Shown: positions 1-8,358 of the stretch, one piece after another
Layout of the letters: each line of letters starts with the position of its first letter
Position numbering within the stretch: the stretch's first letter is position 1
Assembly: GCA_046727955.1 (NCBI GenBank)
Contig: JBKPDO010000127.1
Span: forward strand, 1 to 64,000
DNA length: 64,000 bases
Direction: 5' to 3'
Source of the DNA: DASVXQ01 sp046727955
GTDB taxonomy: Bacteria; Actinomycetota; CALGFH01
Notes under the pieces: generated by a model
The model's database searches: none
Told to the model about the DNA's origin: nothing
The model's input: the letters and a program-made list of their open reading frames with translations, nothing else
Translations under genes and position numbers: made by a program

Positions 1-52
1 GCTCGTCGATCTGGGCGCGGATGCGCTCGACAGCAGATAGTCTCGGGGGCAC
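1..52 (-). CDS. N-terminal fragment of an unidentified gene (runs off the window)
   Basis: On the minus strand an AGGAGG Shine-Dalgarno (positions 63-68) precedes a GTG at 52. About 17 codons follow without a stop before the window edge, beginning M-P-P-R-L-S-A-V-E-R-I-R. The fragment is too short to identify. It would be divergent from the lipoprotein gene starting at 234, so 53-233 probably holds both promoters. The call rests only on the ribosome site and the open frame. Confidence 0.35.
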   Translation of the reverse strand, partial: MPPRLSAVERIRAQIDE

Positions 53-233
53 GGGCGTGGACCTCCTCAGCTCGAGTTGCTAGCTCTGCTGGGAGCCTAC
101 GCCCGTCCTACTTTTCCACCGCTACCCGGACGCCACCAGCCCATCCGTTGCGGGAATCAGTCGGGGTGGCCTGGAGTTCGCCAGATATCAGCACACGAGA
201 CAGTGACGCCGTGTGCGCTCGAGGTGATCGATC

Positions 234-683
234 ATGCCAACCCGCGCCCGAATCCTGCTACCCGCGCTGCTGGCAGCCGTCGGGCTGGCCATCGCCGGCT
301 GCGCCAGCAACGGCTACGGCTCCGGCGGCGCCAAGTCCGCCGGCGGCAGCAGCAACGCCACCATCGCGTTCGCCAGCCCGGCCAATGGCGCGCAGGTCGC
401 CAGCCCCGTCAAGGTCAGCTTCAACGTCCAAGGCGCCAAGATCGGCCGGCCCGAGACCGGCGACATGCACCTGCACGTGTACGTGGACAACTCCAGCAAC
501 TACAGCATCCTGTACTCGACCAACGGGCAGGTCCAGGTCCCGGCCGGTGCGCACACGCTCAAGGCCGTCCTGGCACAGCCCAACCACACACAGACCTCGA
601 CGACCGCGACCGTGATGGTCAAGGTGACCGGTGGTGGGCAGCAGGCGCCTACCACGACCGCCGGCGGTGGCGGATACGGCTAA
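234..683 (+). CDS. secreted lipoprotein with an Ig-like domain
   Basis: A 149-aa protein with a lipoprotein signal: positively charged start, hydrophobic stretch at residues 7-20 and lipobox I-A-G-C with the lipidated Cys at 23. A low-complexity Gly/Ser linker (25-40) follows, then a domain (about 42-135) of alternating beta-strand-like segments. In that domain 'SPANGAQVASPVKVSFNV' and the His-containing 'DMHLHVYVD' recall Ig-like or DUF4399-type extracellular domains. The tail is Thr/Gly-rich. It should be anchored on the outer face of the membrane. No partner gene is adjacent, and the function and any ligand are unknown; the lipoprotein call itself is firm. Confidence 0.75.
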   Translation: MPTRARILLPALLAAVGLAIAGCASNGYGSGGAKSAGGSSNATIAFASPANGAQVASPVKVSFNVQGAKIGRPETGDMHLHVYVDNSSNYSILYSTNGQVQVPAGAHTLKAVLAQPNHTQTSTTATVMVKVTGGGQQAPTTTAGGGGYG

Positions 684-1153
684 CCACCGGGACCACGAGA
701 CCGCGGTCGACCAGCAGCGTCCCGCTATGGTGACCACGCCGGCTCGCGCGGGCTGCCGCGCAACGGACACCGCGCGCTGGCTTCACACCCGCCAGGAGAC
801 AGGCGGCCGAGAGCACATAACTTTGCTGGTTCTGGAGTCCAGCGAGCAGGGAATCCGCTGCTCGGCATGGCGGTTGGCGCGGGATAGCTGATCAGGAAGA
901 GGTCTAAGGCGCCACGGCGCCGCCACGCCGCCTCATCGAACCACCCCCATGGTTGCCTGGCTTGCTACCTGGCCGCACATAGACGAGCTGGAGCGCGGCC
1001 AGGTGCTGGCCTTGCCCCGGGGCCGCATTGGGGCCGCATCGGGGCCGTGAGCGCGCTTCGGTCATGGGGTACGACGCTGATTCACGCAGTACAGTGCAGT
1101 AGGGCTGTCTTCCCTGGTCAGCGGGTGGATTCAGGCGTCCGCAGAGGTCAGCT
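684..1153. other. non-coding stretch between the lipoprotein gene and the tRNA remnant
   Basis: No convincing gene: the open frames here lack ribosome sites and recognisable protein content. The only structure noted is the 11-bp tandem repeat listed separately at 1019-1048. Confidence 0.5.
1019..1048. repeat. 11-bp tandem repeat, three units
   Basis: The unit GGGGCCGCATY occurs at 1019-1029 and 1030-1040, and again, degenerate, at 1041-1048. It lies in the non-coding stretch upstream of the SRP RNA gene. Confidence 0.7.
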
Positions 1154-1204
1154 GGAGGCCCTCACGCAGGGCGAGACGAGGGTTCGAACCCCTCAGCCTC
1201 CGCA
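1154..1204 (+). pseudogene. tRNA 3'-end remnant (class II, Ser-like)
   Basis: Positions 1178-1194 form a perfect T arm: 5-bp stem GAGGG/CCCTC around the loop TTCGAAC. An acceptor 3' strand AGCCTCC and discriminator G (1195-1202) follow. A GCCCT/AGGGC hairpin at 1158-1172 looks like the long variable arm of a serine-type tRNA. No D arm or anticodon arm can be drawn upstream. GGAGGC at 1154-1159 can pair with GCCTCC at 1196-1201, as if the tRNA body were deleted. I recall that actinobacteria often carry a tRNA-Ser just upstream of the SRP RNA, so this is probably the decayed copy or an integration scar. Confidence 0.5.
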
Positions 1205-1231
1205 ACGAGGTGGCGGCGCGCGCGTCCTGCG

Positions 1232-1237
1232 TATAGC
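1232..1237 (+). promoter_or_regulatory. -10 box of the SRP RNA gene
   Basis: TATAGC lies 6-8 bases before the predicted 5' end of the SRP RNA. No clear TTGACA-like -35 box is visible. Confidence 0.45.
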
Positions 1238-1239
1238 CT

Positions 1240-1490
1240 GAGCGCCGGACCGTGCTAGGTGGGGAGCTAGCGGTGCCCTGTACCCGCAATCCGCTCCAGC
1301 GGGGCTGAATCCCTGCCCGAGGGCTCGCGTCCGAAGGTCGGCACCAAGTACGGGGTGTTGACGGTCAGGTCCCGCGCAACGCCACCTTGCGAACCGCGTC
1401 AGGTCCGGGAGGAAGCAGCGCTAAGCAAGCACTGGTGGGTGCCGCGGGCTCGCCGGGCCTGAGCCACCGGCTTGGCAAGCGCTCCGGGTT
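1240..1490 (+). ncRNA. ffs: signal recognition particle RNA, large (Alu-containing) type
   Basis: The region carries the hallmarks of the large bacterial SRP RNA. The 5' Alu domain contains GCTAGGTGGGGAGCTAGCGG followed by the conserved GTGCCCTGTA. The SRP54-binding S domain contains GTCAGGTCCGGGAGGAAGCA at about 1399-1418. The RNA partners with Ffh to deliver nascent membrane and secreted proteins to FtsY. Its position directly upstream of dnaX is a conserved actinobacterial arrangement. The 5' end is set by the TATAGC box; the 3' end is estimated from where terminal pairing (GAGCGC near 1240 with GCGCTC near 1479) closes. The ends may be off by about 20 bases. Confidence 0.88.
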
Positions 1491-1712
1491 GCGGGCTCGA
1501 CGGCAGGTGCACGGTCCATCTTCTGTGCTCTCTCGCCCTCGCCCTTCTGTGCTCTCCGCCCTCGCCGCGGCGGCCCGCCTGCCGCCGGCTCGGAGCCAGA
1601 TCGCCGTCACGGTGCGGTGATATCCTCGACCGGCCGGTAGCACAGGCCGCTACCACTCCCTTCCCGCTCGGGCCGCCCGCCCGGGCTCAGCACGCATTCG
1701 CGAGTCGCATCC
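1491..1712. other. spacer between SRP RNA and dnaX
   Basis: About 220 bp without a recognisable gene; open frames on both strands look like GC-rich shadows. It presumably holds the SRP RNA terminator and the dnaX promoter, but no clear -10/-35 pair or hairpin was identified. Confidence 0.5.
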
Positions 1713-3845
1713 ATGACGTACGTCTCCCTCTATCGCAAATGGCGACCACAGACCTTCGCCGACGTGGTCGGCCAGGACCACGTGGTCGGCACGCTGGTGA
1801 ACGCCATCCAGACCGGCCAGGTCCACCATGCCCTGCTGTTCAGCGGCACCCGAGGGACTGGCAAGACCTCGACCGCCCGGATCCTCGCCAAGGCGCTCAA
1901 CTGCGAGCGCGGGCCCACCCCCGAGCCGTGCAACGTCTGCGACGCCTGCCGCTCGATCACCGACGGGACCAACCTCGACGTCGTCGAGATCGACGCCGCC
2001 AGCCACGGCTCCGTGGACGACGCCCGTGACCTGCGCGAGAGGGCCAGCTACGCGCCCGCGGCCGCGCGCTTCAAGGTCTACATCGTGGACGAGGCCCACA
2101 TGGTCACTCCGCAGGGCTTCAACGCGATGCTCAAGGTGCTCGAAGAGCCGCCCGAGCACGTGCGATTCGTGTTCTGCACCACCGAGCCGCACAAGGTGAT
2201 CGAGGCCATTCGCTCGCGCTGCCAGCGGCACGACTTCCGGCGCGTCGGCACGGCGGTGCTGGCGGAGTACTTCGCCAAGATCTGCGCGGCCGAGGGGGTC
2301 GAGGTCGAGCCGGCGGCCATCGAAGCGGTCGCGCGCGCGGCGGACGGCTCGGTCCGCGACGGAGAGAGCCGGCTGGATCAGGTCCTTACCTTCACGGGCG
2401 GGCGGGTGACCCTGGCCGACGTGGCGCGGGCCCTGGGGGCGGTGCCCGCCGAGCTGCGCTTCGAGCTTGCCGATGCACTGGCTAACCAGCGGCCGGCCGA
2501 CGTCTTCGCCTGCGTGGAGCAGGTGGTCGATGCGGGCCACGACCTGCAGCAATTCGCCAGGGAGGCGCTGGAGCACCTGCGCGACCTGTACGTGCTCGGG
2601 GCCGCGCCGGAGTCGACCACGCTGGTCGACGTCACGCCGGAGACCCGCGAGCGGCTCGCCGTCCAGGCCGAGCGCTTCGGGCCGGGCGAGCTCGCCCGCG
2701 TGCTCCGCGTCGTCGGCGACGTCTACCTCGACCTTCGCACCGCGACGGATCAGCGGCTGGTGCTCGAGGTGGGCCTCGCTCGGGCGGCCATGCCCGAGGC
2801 CTCCCTGGACGCCGAGGCGCTGCTCGCCCGGATCGAGCGGCTGGAGCGCCGCCTGGCGATCGCCTCCGGCGACCAGGCTCCGGCCTCGGCCTCCCCGGCG
2901 CCCGCGCCGGCTCTGGCTACTCACGCGCCGGGTCCGACCCCAGCCACTCCGACCCCGGCCGGCCGCGCCCCGACCCCGGCCACCCCTGCCCCGGCCCCAA
3001 CACCGGCTGGCCGCGCCTCGACCCCTGCCGCTCCGGCGCCGGGTCCGGCCAGCTCAGCGGCGGGTCCGGACTCCTCGGCGCCGGGCCCGGCCGCTCCGAT
3101 CCCAGCCGAGGGGACCCGCCGGGGCAAGGGGACACGCCGGGCCGAGGCGGCCGAGCGGCCCGCGGAGACCGACCGAGCGACCGCGGCGGCCACCGACGAC
3201 TGGGACGCCCCGCCGCCGCCGCCGGCCGCGCCGGTCGACCTCGACCTGGTGAGCCACTCCTGGGGCCCGGTGTTCGAGCGCGTGCAGACGGCCAGCCGGA
3301 TGACCGCCTCCCTGCTCGAGCGCGGCCGGCTCCGCGCGCTGGAGGGACGGCAGGTGGTGGTCGAGTTCTCGCCCCAGGACCGTTTCTACGCCGAGGCGCT
3401 CGAGAAGGGCGGGCGTCTCCAGTTGGTCGACGCCGCACTCGAGGCGGTCCTCGGCGGCGGCCTTGGGGTCCGGGTGGTCATCGGAGAGTCCGTCCCGGTG
3501 GCGACCAGCCACGCCGGGGCCGGCGACGGCGTGACCGCGCCAGAGCCCCCGCCACCGCCACCGCCCGAGGAGGAGGCGGCGCGAGCCTTCGGGCGCGAGC
3601 CGGCCGCGGAATTCGAGATCGACCCTGACAATGACGAAGGCCAGCCACTCGACTCCGACGCGGACACGCGCGCGGTGGCAGACTGGGCAGCCAGGGAGCT
3701 GGGGGGCCAGGTCATCGAGGAGCGCCGGAACGACCCGCCCGGGCGGCGGGCCAAGGGGGCCAGGGATCGGGCGCCCAGCGCTGGCGGCGAAGGGCGAACA
3801 CGAGGACAGAGGGCCAGGGAGCGGAGCGAAAGGGGCAAGCGGTGA
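1713..3845 (+). CDS. dnaX: DNA polymerase III subunit gamma/tau
   Basis: A 710-aa clamp-loader ATPase that opens the sliding clamp and couples the polymerase to the replisome. Residues 1-370 are the AAA+ and lid region: Walker A GTRGTGKTS (45-53), zinc cysteines C64, C73, C76 and C79, and Walker B VYIVDEAH (122-129). Residues about 390-470 are a Pro/Ala/Thr linker built from imperfect short repeats. The C-terminal tau-like region from about 505 would bind the polymerase. The ATG at 1713 gives the canonical 'SLYRKWRP' N-terminus. The stop overlaps the GTG of ybaB. No slippery sequence for a gamma product was found. Confidence 0.96.
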   Translation: MTYVSLYRKWRPQTFADVVGQDHVVGTLVNAIQTGQVHHALLFSGTRGTGKTSTARILAKALNCERGPTPEPCNVCDACRSITDGTNLDVVEIDAASHGSVDDARDLRERASYAPAAARFKVYIVDEAHMVTPQGFNAMLKVLEEPPEHVRFVFCTTEPHKVIEAIRSRCQRHDFRRVGTAVLAEYFAKICAAEGVEVEPAAIEAVARAADGSVRDGESRLDQVLTFTGGRVTLADVARALGAVPAELRFELADALANQRPADVFACVEQVVDAGHDLQQFAREALEHLRDLYVLGAAPESTTLVDVTPETRERLAVQAERFGPGELARVLRVVGDVYLDLRTATDQRLVLEVGLARAAMPEASLDAEALLARIERLERRLAIASGDQAPASASPAPAPALATHAPGPTPATPTPAGRAPTPATPAPAPTPAGRASTPAAPAPGPASSAAGPDSSAPGPAAPIPAEGTRRGKGTRRAEAAERPAETDRATAAATDDWDAPPPPPAAPVDLDLVSHSWGPVFERVQTASRMTASLLERGRLRALEGRQVVVEFSPQDRFYAEALEKGGRLQLVDAALEAVLGGGLGVRVVIGESVPVATSHAGAGDGVTAPEPPPPPPPEEEAARAFGREPAAEFEIDPDNDEGQPLDSDADTRAVADWAARELGGQVIEERRNDPPGRRAKGARDRAPSAGGEGRTRGQRARERSERGKR

Positions 3846-4177
3846 GCATGGGTCGCGGTGGCTTCAACCCGAACCAGATGCTCAAGCAGCTGCAGAAGAT
3901 GCAGCAGCAAATGGAGCAGGCCCAGGCCCAGCTGGCCGAAGAGGTGGTCGAGGGCAGCGCCGGCGGCGGCGTGGTCACGGCCAGGGTCAAGGGCGACGGC
4001 TTGGTCGAGTCCGTGACGATCGAGCCGGAGGCGGTGGATCCCGACGACGCCGAGATGCTGGGCGACCTGGTCACCGCCGCGGTCAACGAGGGGCTGCGCA
4101 AGGCCAAGGACCTGGCCAACGAGCGCCTCGGCGGCCTCACCCGCGGCATGGGCCTCCCGCCTGGCATGGGCCTCTAA
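3842..4177 (+). CDS. ybaB: YbaB/EbfC nucleoid-associated protein
   Basis: An 111-aa small DNA-binding protein of the YbaB/EbfC family, which forms a tweezer-shaped dimer and coats the nucleoid. The family pattern is clear: 'NPNQMLKQLQKMQQQMEQAQ' near the start, a beta-rich middle, and a Met/Gly-rich end. The GTG at 3842 overlaps the dnaX stop and has AAAGGGG at a proper distance; an ATG at 3848 is the alternative. The dnaX-ybaB-recR order is widely conserved and suggests a replication/repair operon. Confidence 0.94.
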   Translation: MSMGRGGFNPNQMLKQLQKMQQQMEQAQAQLAEEVVEGSAGGGVVTARVKGDGLVESVTIEPEAVDPDDAEMLGDLVTAAVNEGLRKAKDLANERLGGLTRGMGLPPGMGL

Positions 4178-4198
4178 AGCGGTCCCGACATCGGTGAG

Positions 4199-4258
4199 TA
4201 GCAAGGGGGCCGGGTCTTGGGGGGCCGTGGGGGGAGCTCGCTCCCCCCACATGGATCG
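4199..4258 (+). repeat. dispersed palindromic repeat, copy 1
   Basis: The core is a perfect hairpin GTGGGGGGAG-CTCG-CTCCCCCCAC (4227-4250), preceded by AGCAAGGGGGCCGGGTCTTG and followed by ATGGATCG. The same modules recur near 30.5, 34.5, 54.1 and 60.7 kb. Here it lies between the ybaB stop and the recR ribosome site and could act as a transcriptional attenuator or RNA-stability hairpin. Confidence 0.85.
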
Positions 4259-4303
4259 AGGACTGCGGGTGCGGAGCATGGCACCTTGGCGGGAGGCATA
4301 ACC

Positions 4304-4903
4304 GTGTACGAGGGTCCTGTTCAGGACGTGATCGACGAGCTGGGTCGGCTGCCGGGGATCGGGCCCAAGAGCGCCCAGCGGATCGCCTTCCACCTGCTCA
4401 AGATCGAGCCGGCCGATGCCGAGCGCCTGGCCCGCGCCATCCTCGAGGTCAAGGCCCGCGTCCATTTCTGCCGCATCTGCTGGAACGTGGCCGAGGGCGA
4501 CGTCTGCCGCATCTGCAAGGACTCGCGGCGCGACGCCAGCCTGGTCTGCGTCGTCGAGGAGCCCCGCGACCTGGTCGCGATCGAGCGGACGCGCGAGTTC
4601 CACGGCCGCTACCACGTGCTCGGCGGCGCGATCAGCCCGATCGAGGGGGTCGGTCCCGACGACCTCCACATCCGCGAGCTGCTCGGCCGCATCCAGCCCG
4701 ACGGCATCCGCGAGGTGATCCTGGCCACCAACCCCAACGTCGAGGGCGAGGCCACGGCGATGTACCTGGCGCGCCTGCTCTCGCCCCTCGGGGTCCGCAT
4801 CACCCGGCTCGCCAGCGGCCTCCCCGTCGGCGGCGACCTCGAGTACGCCGACGAGGTCACCCTCGGCCGCGCCTTCGCCGGTCGCCGCGACATGCCGGTC
4901 TGA
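4304..4903 (+). CDS. recR: recombination mediator RecR
   Basis: A 199-aa protein, normal length for RecR, which with RecO (and RecF) loads RecA at single-stranded gaps. It shows the N-terminal helix-hairpin-helix (LPGIGPKSAQR), a four-cysteine zinc finger (C-x2-C ... C-x2-C at about 57-72), a Toprim domain beginning 'SLVCVVEE', and the conserved C-terminal 'RLASGLPVGGDLEYADE'. I chose the GTG at 4304, which has GGGAGG eight bases upstream. The frame is open back to 4217, but that extension only translates the palindromic repeat. Confidence 0.95.
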   Translation: MYEGPVQDVIDELGRLPGIGPKSAQRIAFHLLKIEPADAERLARAILEVKARVHFCRICWNVAEGDVCRICKDSRRDASLVCVVEEPRDLVAIERTREFHGRYHVLGGAISPIEGVGPDDLHIRELLGRIQPDGIREVILATNPNVEGEATAMYLARLLSPLGVRITRLASGLPVGGDLEYADEVTLGRAFAGRRDMPV

Positions 4904-5050
4904 GGCGTGCGGCCCCATGGCGTGGGGCCCAATCGCGTGGGCGCCAATTTGGGTCGCCCTCTCCCGCCGCACTGATAGGCTAGGGAGGCCAGCTGAGGGC
5001 AGCGCCGCCCGGCAAACCCCCCTGCTCGACCCCTTGGAAAAGGGACGCCC

Positions 5051-6325
5051 ATGGCCTTGATCGTGCAGAAATATGGCGGTACCTCGGTGGCGGACGCGCC
5101 CAGGATCAGGCACGTGGCCGACCGGGTGGTGGCGACCAGGCAGGCGGGCAATGACGTGGTCGTGGTCGTCTCGGCCATGGGGGAGACCACCGACGACCTG
5201 GTGGCGCTCGCCCACCGGGTCTCGAGCGACCCCACGCCACGCGAGCTGGACATGCTGCTCACCGCTGGCGAGCGGATCTCGATGGCGCTGCTGGCGATGG
5301 CGATCGCCGACCTTGGGGTGACCGCCAAGTCGTTCACCGGGTCCCAGGCCGGCATCATCACCGACACCCTGCACGGCAAGGCGCGCATCCTCGACGTGCG
5401 CGCCGGCCGCATCACCGAGGCGCTGTCCCAGGGCCACGTGGTCATCGTGGCGGGGTTCCAGGGGGTCTCCACCGACCACGACGTGACCACGCTCGGCCGC
5501 GGTGGCTCGGACACCACCGCGGTGGCCCTGGCCGCGGCGCTCGGCGCCTGGGCGTGCGAGATCTACACTGACGTCGACGGCGTCTACACCGCCGACCCCC
5601 GGCTGGTGCCCGAGGCTCGCAAGCTGCACGTGGTCTCCTACGAGGAGATGCTGGAGATGGCGGCCTCGGGTGCTCGCGTGCTGATGCTGCGTTGCGTGGA
5701 GTACGCCCGTCGCTACGGCATCCCGCTCCACGTCCGCTCGAGCTTCACGGGGGCGTCAGGCACCTGGGTGCGCGAGGAGGACGAACGCATGGAGAAGGCG
5801 ATCATCTCCGGGGTGCCGCACGACACCTCGGAGGCCAAGGTGACCATCGTCCGCGTTCCCGACCGGCCGGGGATCGCCGCCAGGATCATGCGGGGCGTGG
5901 CCGAGCACGGCATCAACGTCGACATGATCGTCCAGAACGTCTCCCACGGCGGCACCACTGACATCTCCTTCACGGTGCCGAAGAGCGACCTCTCGGGCGC
6001 CATGGTGGTACTGGAGAAGCTGGCCAGCGAGGTCGGTGCCGCGGAGGTGGCGGCCGATTCCGACATCGCCAAGGTCTCGCTGGTTGGCGCGGGCATGAAA
6101 TCGAGCCCAGGCGTGGCGGCGGCCATGTTCGAGGCGCTCGCCGACGCGGGCGTCAACATCGAGATGATCTCCACCTCCACGATCCGCATCTCCTGCGTGA
6201 TCCGCTCCACGGACGTGGCGACCGCCGTGCGCGCCATCCACGACCGCTTCCACCTGTCCGACGAGGCCGAGTTCCGCCACGAGCACGGCGAGGGCACGGC
6301 CGAGATCCCGGTGGTCCGCCAGTGA
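5051..6325 (+). CDS. lysC: aspartate kinase
   Basis: A 424-aa enzyme phosphorylating aspartate, the first step to lysine, methionine, threonine and (in this phylum) diaminopimelate for peptidoglycan. The kinase domain starts with the signature KYGGTSVAD (residues 7-15). Two ACT domains follow from about 265 and 345; these carry feedback control in the family. The start follows AAAAGGGA. The stop overlaps the asd GTG (GTGA), forming a lysC-asd operon as in mycobacteria and corynebacteria. An internal start for a separate regulatory subunit is listed at 5774. Confidence 0.96.
   Translation: MALIVQKYGGTSVADAPRIRHVADRVVATRQAGNDVVVVVSAMGETTDDLVALAHRVSSDPTPRELDMLLTAGERISMALLAMAIADLGVTAKSFTGSQAGIITDTLHGKARILDVRAGRITEALSQGHVVIVAGFQGVSTDHDVTTLGRGGSDTTAVALAAALGAWACEIYTDVDGVYTADPRLVPEARKLHVVSYEEMLEMAASGARVLMLRCVEYARRYGIPLHVRSSFTGASGTWVREEDERMEKAIISGVPHDTSEAKVTIVRVPDRPGIAARIMRGVAEHGINVDMIVQNVSHGGTTDISFTVPKSDLSGAMVVLEKLASEVGAAEVAADSDIAKVSLVGAGMKSSPGVAAAMFEALADAGVNIEMISTSTIRISCVIRSTDVATAVRAIHDRFHLSDEAEFRHEHGEGTAEIPVVRQ
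5774..5791 (+). promoter_or_regulatory. internal ribosome site and ATG for a lysC beta subunit
   Basis: Inside lysC, GAGGAGG (5774-5780) sits eight bases before an in-frame ATG at 5789. Initiation there would give a 178-aa protein containing just the two ACT domains. Corynebacterium and Bacillus aspartate kinases make such a beta subunit from an internal start, so an alpha2beta2 enzyme is plausible here. The site is seen; its use is inferred. Confidence 0.6.
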
Positions 6326-7362
6326 CGCTCCCAACTGCGGTGATCGTCGGCGCCACCGGCGCGGTCGGTGAGGACCTGCGGGGGATCGTCGCCGAGCGAG
6401 AGCTGCCCGTCGACCGGGTCCGGATGGTCGCCTCGGCCCGCTCGGCCGGCCGGCTGGTGCCGTTCCGCGGCGGGCAGGTCGAGGTCGAGCCGCTCGTTCC
6501 CGAGGTCTTCGACGGCGCGGCGCTGGCTTTCTTCTCCGCCGGCGGCGCCACCTCGCGCGAGTGGGCACCGGTGGCGGCCGCGCGTGGGGCGGTGGTGGTC
6601 GACAACTCGAGCGCCTGGCGCATGCACCCGAAGGTGCCGCTGGTCGACGCCGACGTCAACCCGGAGGCCGCACGCGAGCACCCGATCGGCATCGTTGCCA
6701 ATCCCAACTGCACCACGCTCACGATCACTCCGGTCCTGAAGGTGCTGCGCGACCTGTTCGGCCTGCTGGCGATCACGCCCACCTCGTTCCAGGCCGCCGG
6801 CGGCTCCGGCCAGCGCGCCATGGACGAGCTGGCGGATCAGGCGGCCAAGCTGATCGGCGACCGTGAGCTGCTGCGTCGCGGCGGTCGTCCCGAGGCGCTG
6901 CCGGTCGGCGAGGTCTTCCCGCACACGCTGGCCTTCAACGTGGTCCCGCAGTGCATGGGCTTCGACGAGTCCGGCTACACGGTGGAGGAGCTGAAGCTGC
7001 GGAACGAGCCGCGCAAGATTCTCGGCCTGCCCGACCTCGAGAGCCATCCGACCTGCGTGCGCGTGCCGGTAATGGTGGGGCACTCGGTGTCGCTGCGGGC
7101 CGTCTGCGGGCGGCCGGTCGAGCTGGACGCCCTCTGCCCGGCCCTGGCGGCCGCGCCGGGCGTCACCGTGGTCGACGATCCCGCCACCAACGCCTACCCG
7201 ACCCCGCTCGAGTGTGTGGGCAGCGACGGCGTCTTCGTCGGCAGGGTCCGCGCCGACCTGGCCGACGCGCGCGCCGTGATGCTCTGGTCGGTCGCGGACA
7301 ACCTGCGCAAGGGCGCGGCCCTGAACGCCGTCCAGATCGGCGAGGCCGTCCTCGCCGGCTGA
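6322..7362 (+). CDS. asd: aspartate-semialdehyde dehydrogenase
   Basis: A 346-aa NADPH-dependent enzyme that reduces aspartyl phosphate to aspartate semialdehyde, directly after LysC in the pathway. The N-terminal Rossmann motif is 'VGATGAVG'. The catalytic cysteine lies in N-P-N-C-T-T at residue 130. A conserved 'GSGQRAMDEL' region and a C-terminal 'RKGAALNAVQI' complete the family pattern. GTG start overlapping the lysC stop by four bases implies translational coupling. Confidence 0.96.
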   Translation: MTLPTAVIVGATGAVGEDLRGIVAERELPVDRVRMVASARSAGRLVPFRGGQVEVEPLVPEVFDGAALAFFSAGGATSREWAPVAAARGAVVVDNSSAWRMHPKVPLVDADVNPEAAREHPIGIVANPNCTTLTITPVLKVLRDLFGLLAITPTSFQAAGGSGQRAMDELADQAAKLIGDRELLRRGGRPEALPVGEVFPHTLAFNVVPQCMGFDESGYTVEELKLRNEPRKILGLPDLESHPTCVRVPVMVGHSVSLRAVCGRPVELDALCPALAAAPGVTVVDDPATNAYPTPLECVGSDGVFVGRVRADLADARAVMLWSVADNLRKGAALNAVQIGEAVLAG

Positions 7363-7490
7363 CTTCCCCGGCCCCTGAGCGCCCGGGCCCTGCCGGTGGC
7401 CGGCCCTCGGCCTCAGCAACCTCAATGGTAGTCCGCGCTCCAGGGTCGCGGCCGGCGTGGAGCGCCTCGAGGAACTCCAGGTCGCCGGCG

Positions 7491-8358
7491 CTGAGCCCCT
7501 ACGCTGACACCGTCCATCCGGAGCCGCTGATGCCCCTGCGGGGCACGGCACCCGCCGGGCAGCTCTGGAGCACCCCGGCCGACCTCGCCCGCTGGGCTGC
7601 CTTTCCTGGCCGACCCGGATCCGGCCGTGCTCTCGCCCGAGACCCTCGCCGAGATGCGCCATCCCCAGGTGATCGCCGACCTGGAAGGCTGGACCCGCGC
7701 CTGGGGCCTCGGCCTGGTGCTGTCCCGCCGCGGCGAGCGCATCCTGCACGGTCACGCCGGCGCGATGCCAGGGTTCCTCGCCAGCCTGGTAGCGTTCGTC
7801 AGGGGCAACGAGCACGCCGGCGCCGTGGTGATGACCAACACCAGCGCGGGCGTGGATGTCGAGGTGCTCGCGGTCGACCTGCTCACCGCCGCGCTGCGGG
7901 CCGACCCTCGCGAGCCGGCCGCCTGGCGCCCCGTCGACCCGCCGCCGCCCGAGATGGCAGGGATCCTGGGCCGCTGGTGGTCTGAGGGCAACGAGTTTGT
8001 CTTCCGCTGGCGGGACGGCCATCTGGAGGCCAGCCCTGTGATGGCCGGAGCGCTGCGGCCGGAGGCGCCGGCAGTGTTCGAGCCGATCGGCGCCGACCGC
8101 TGGACAACCGTGTCCGGTCGTGAGGAAGGGGAGTTGCTCCGCGCGGTCCGTGCCGGCGAGGGCACGGTCCGGCACCTGTACTGGGCAGGCTATCCCTGCG
8201 GGGTGCCCCGCTGGCCCGGGCCCTACGCGGTGCCCAGGGCCCAGGACCCCCGGGCGCCGGGCGAAGCGCGGACGCCCCTGGGCAGCGTCGACTATGCTGC
8301 GGCCTATGAGCATGCGGATGGGATTTCTCGACGTCGTCCCGGCCGTGGAGCGGACTGA
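7491..8358 (+). pseudogene. remnant of a beta-lactamase-fold serine hydrolase
   Basis: The C-terminal half of a serine hydrolase (class C beta-lactamase fold) is recognisable but broken. From 7491 one frame reads 'YADTVHPEP ... APAGQLWSTPADLARWAAF'. At about 7602 an extra T moves the homology into the frame that continues from 'FLADPDP' through an open stretch (ATG at 7627) to the stop at 8358. The N-terminal half with the catalytic S-x-x-K is missing. The 3' end runs into the start of the next gene, which would be tolerable only if this one is dead. A 244-aa fragment from 7627 could still be translated. Confidence 0.7.
8293..8298 (+). promoter_or_regulatory. -10 box placing transcription at the ATG of the next gene
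   Basis: TATGCT ends seven bases before the ATG at 8306, so the transcript would be leaderless or nearly so. No Shine-Dalgarno precedes that ATG. Confidence 0.45.

Noticed and set aside
1110..1204. A complete tRNA-Sec or tRNA-Ser upstream of the SRP RNA
   Set aside because: Only the T arm, acceptor 3' strand and a variable-arm-like hairpin can be drawn; no D arm, anticodon arm or full 5' acceptor strand is present at the right distance.
4217..4303. An upstream extension of recR
   Set aside because: It only translates the palindromic repeat; the GTG at 4304 has the ribosome site and the family's normal N-terminus.
3386..5731. A 781-aa minus-strand reading frame across ybaB, recR and lysC (and a similar 915-aa one at 5713-8460)
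   Set aside because: They lie opposite well-identified genes, show the His/Gln/Arg/Ala-rich composition typical of GC-rich antisense frames and have no domain or ribosome site.
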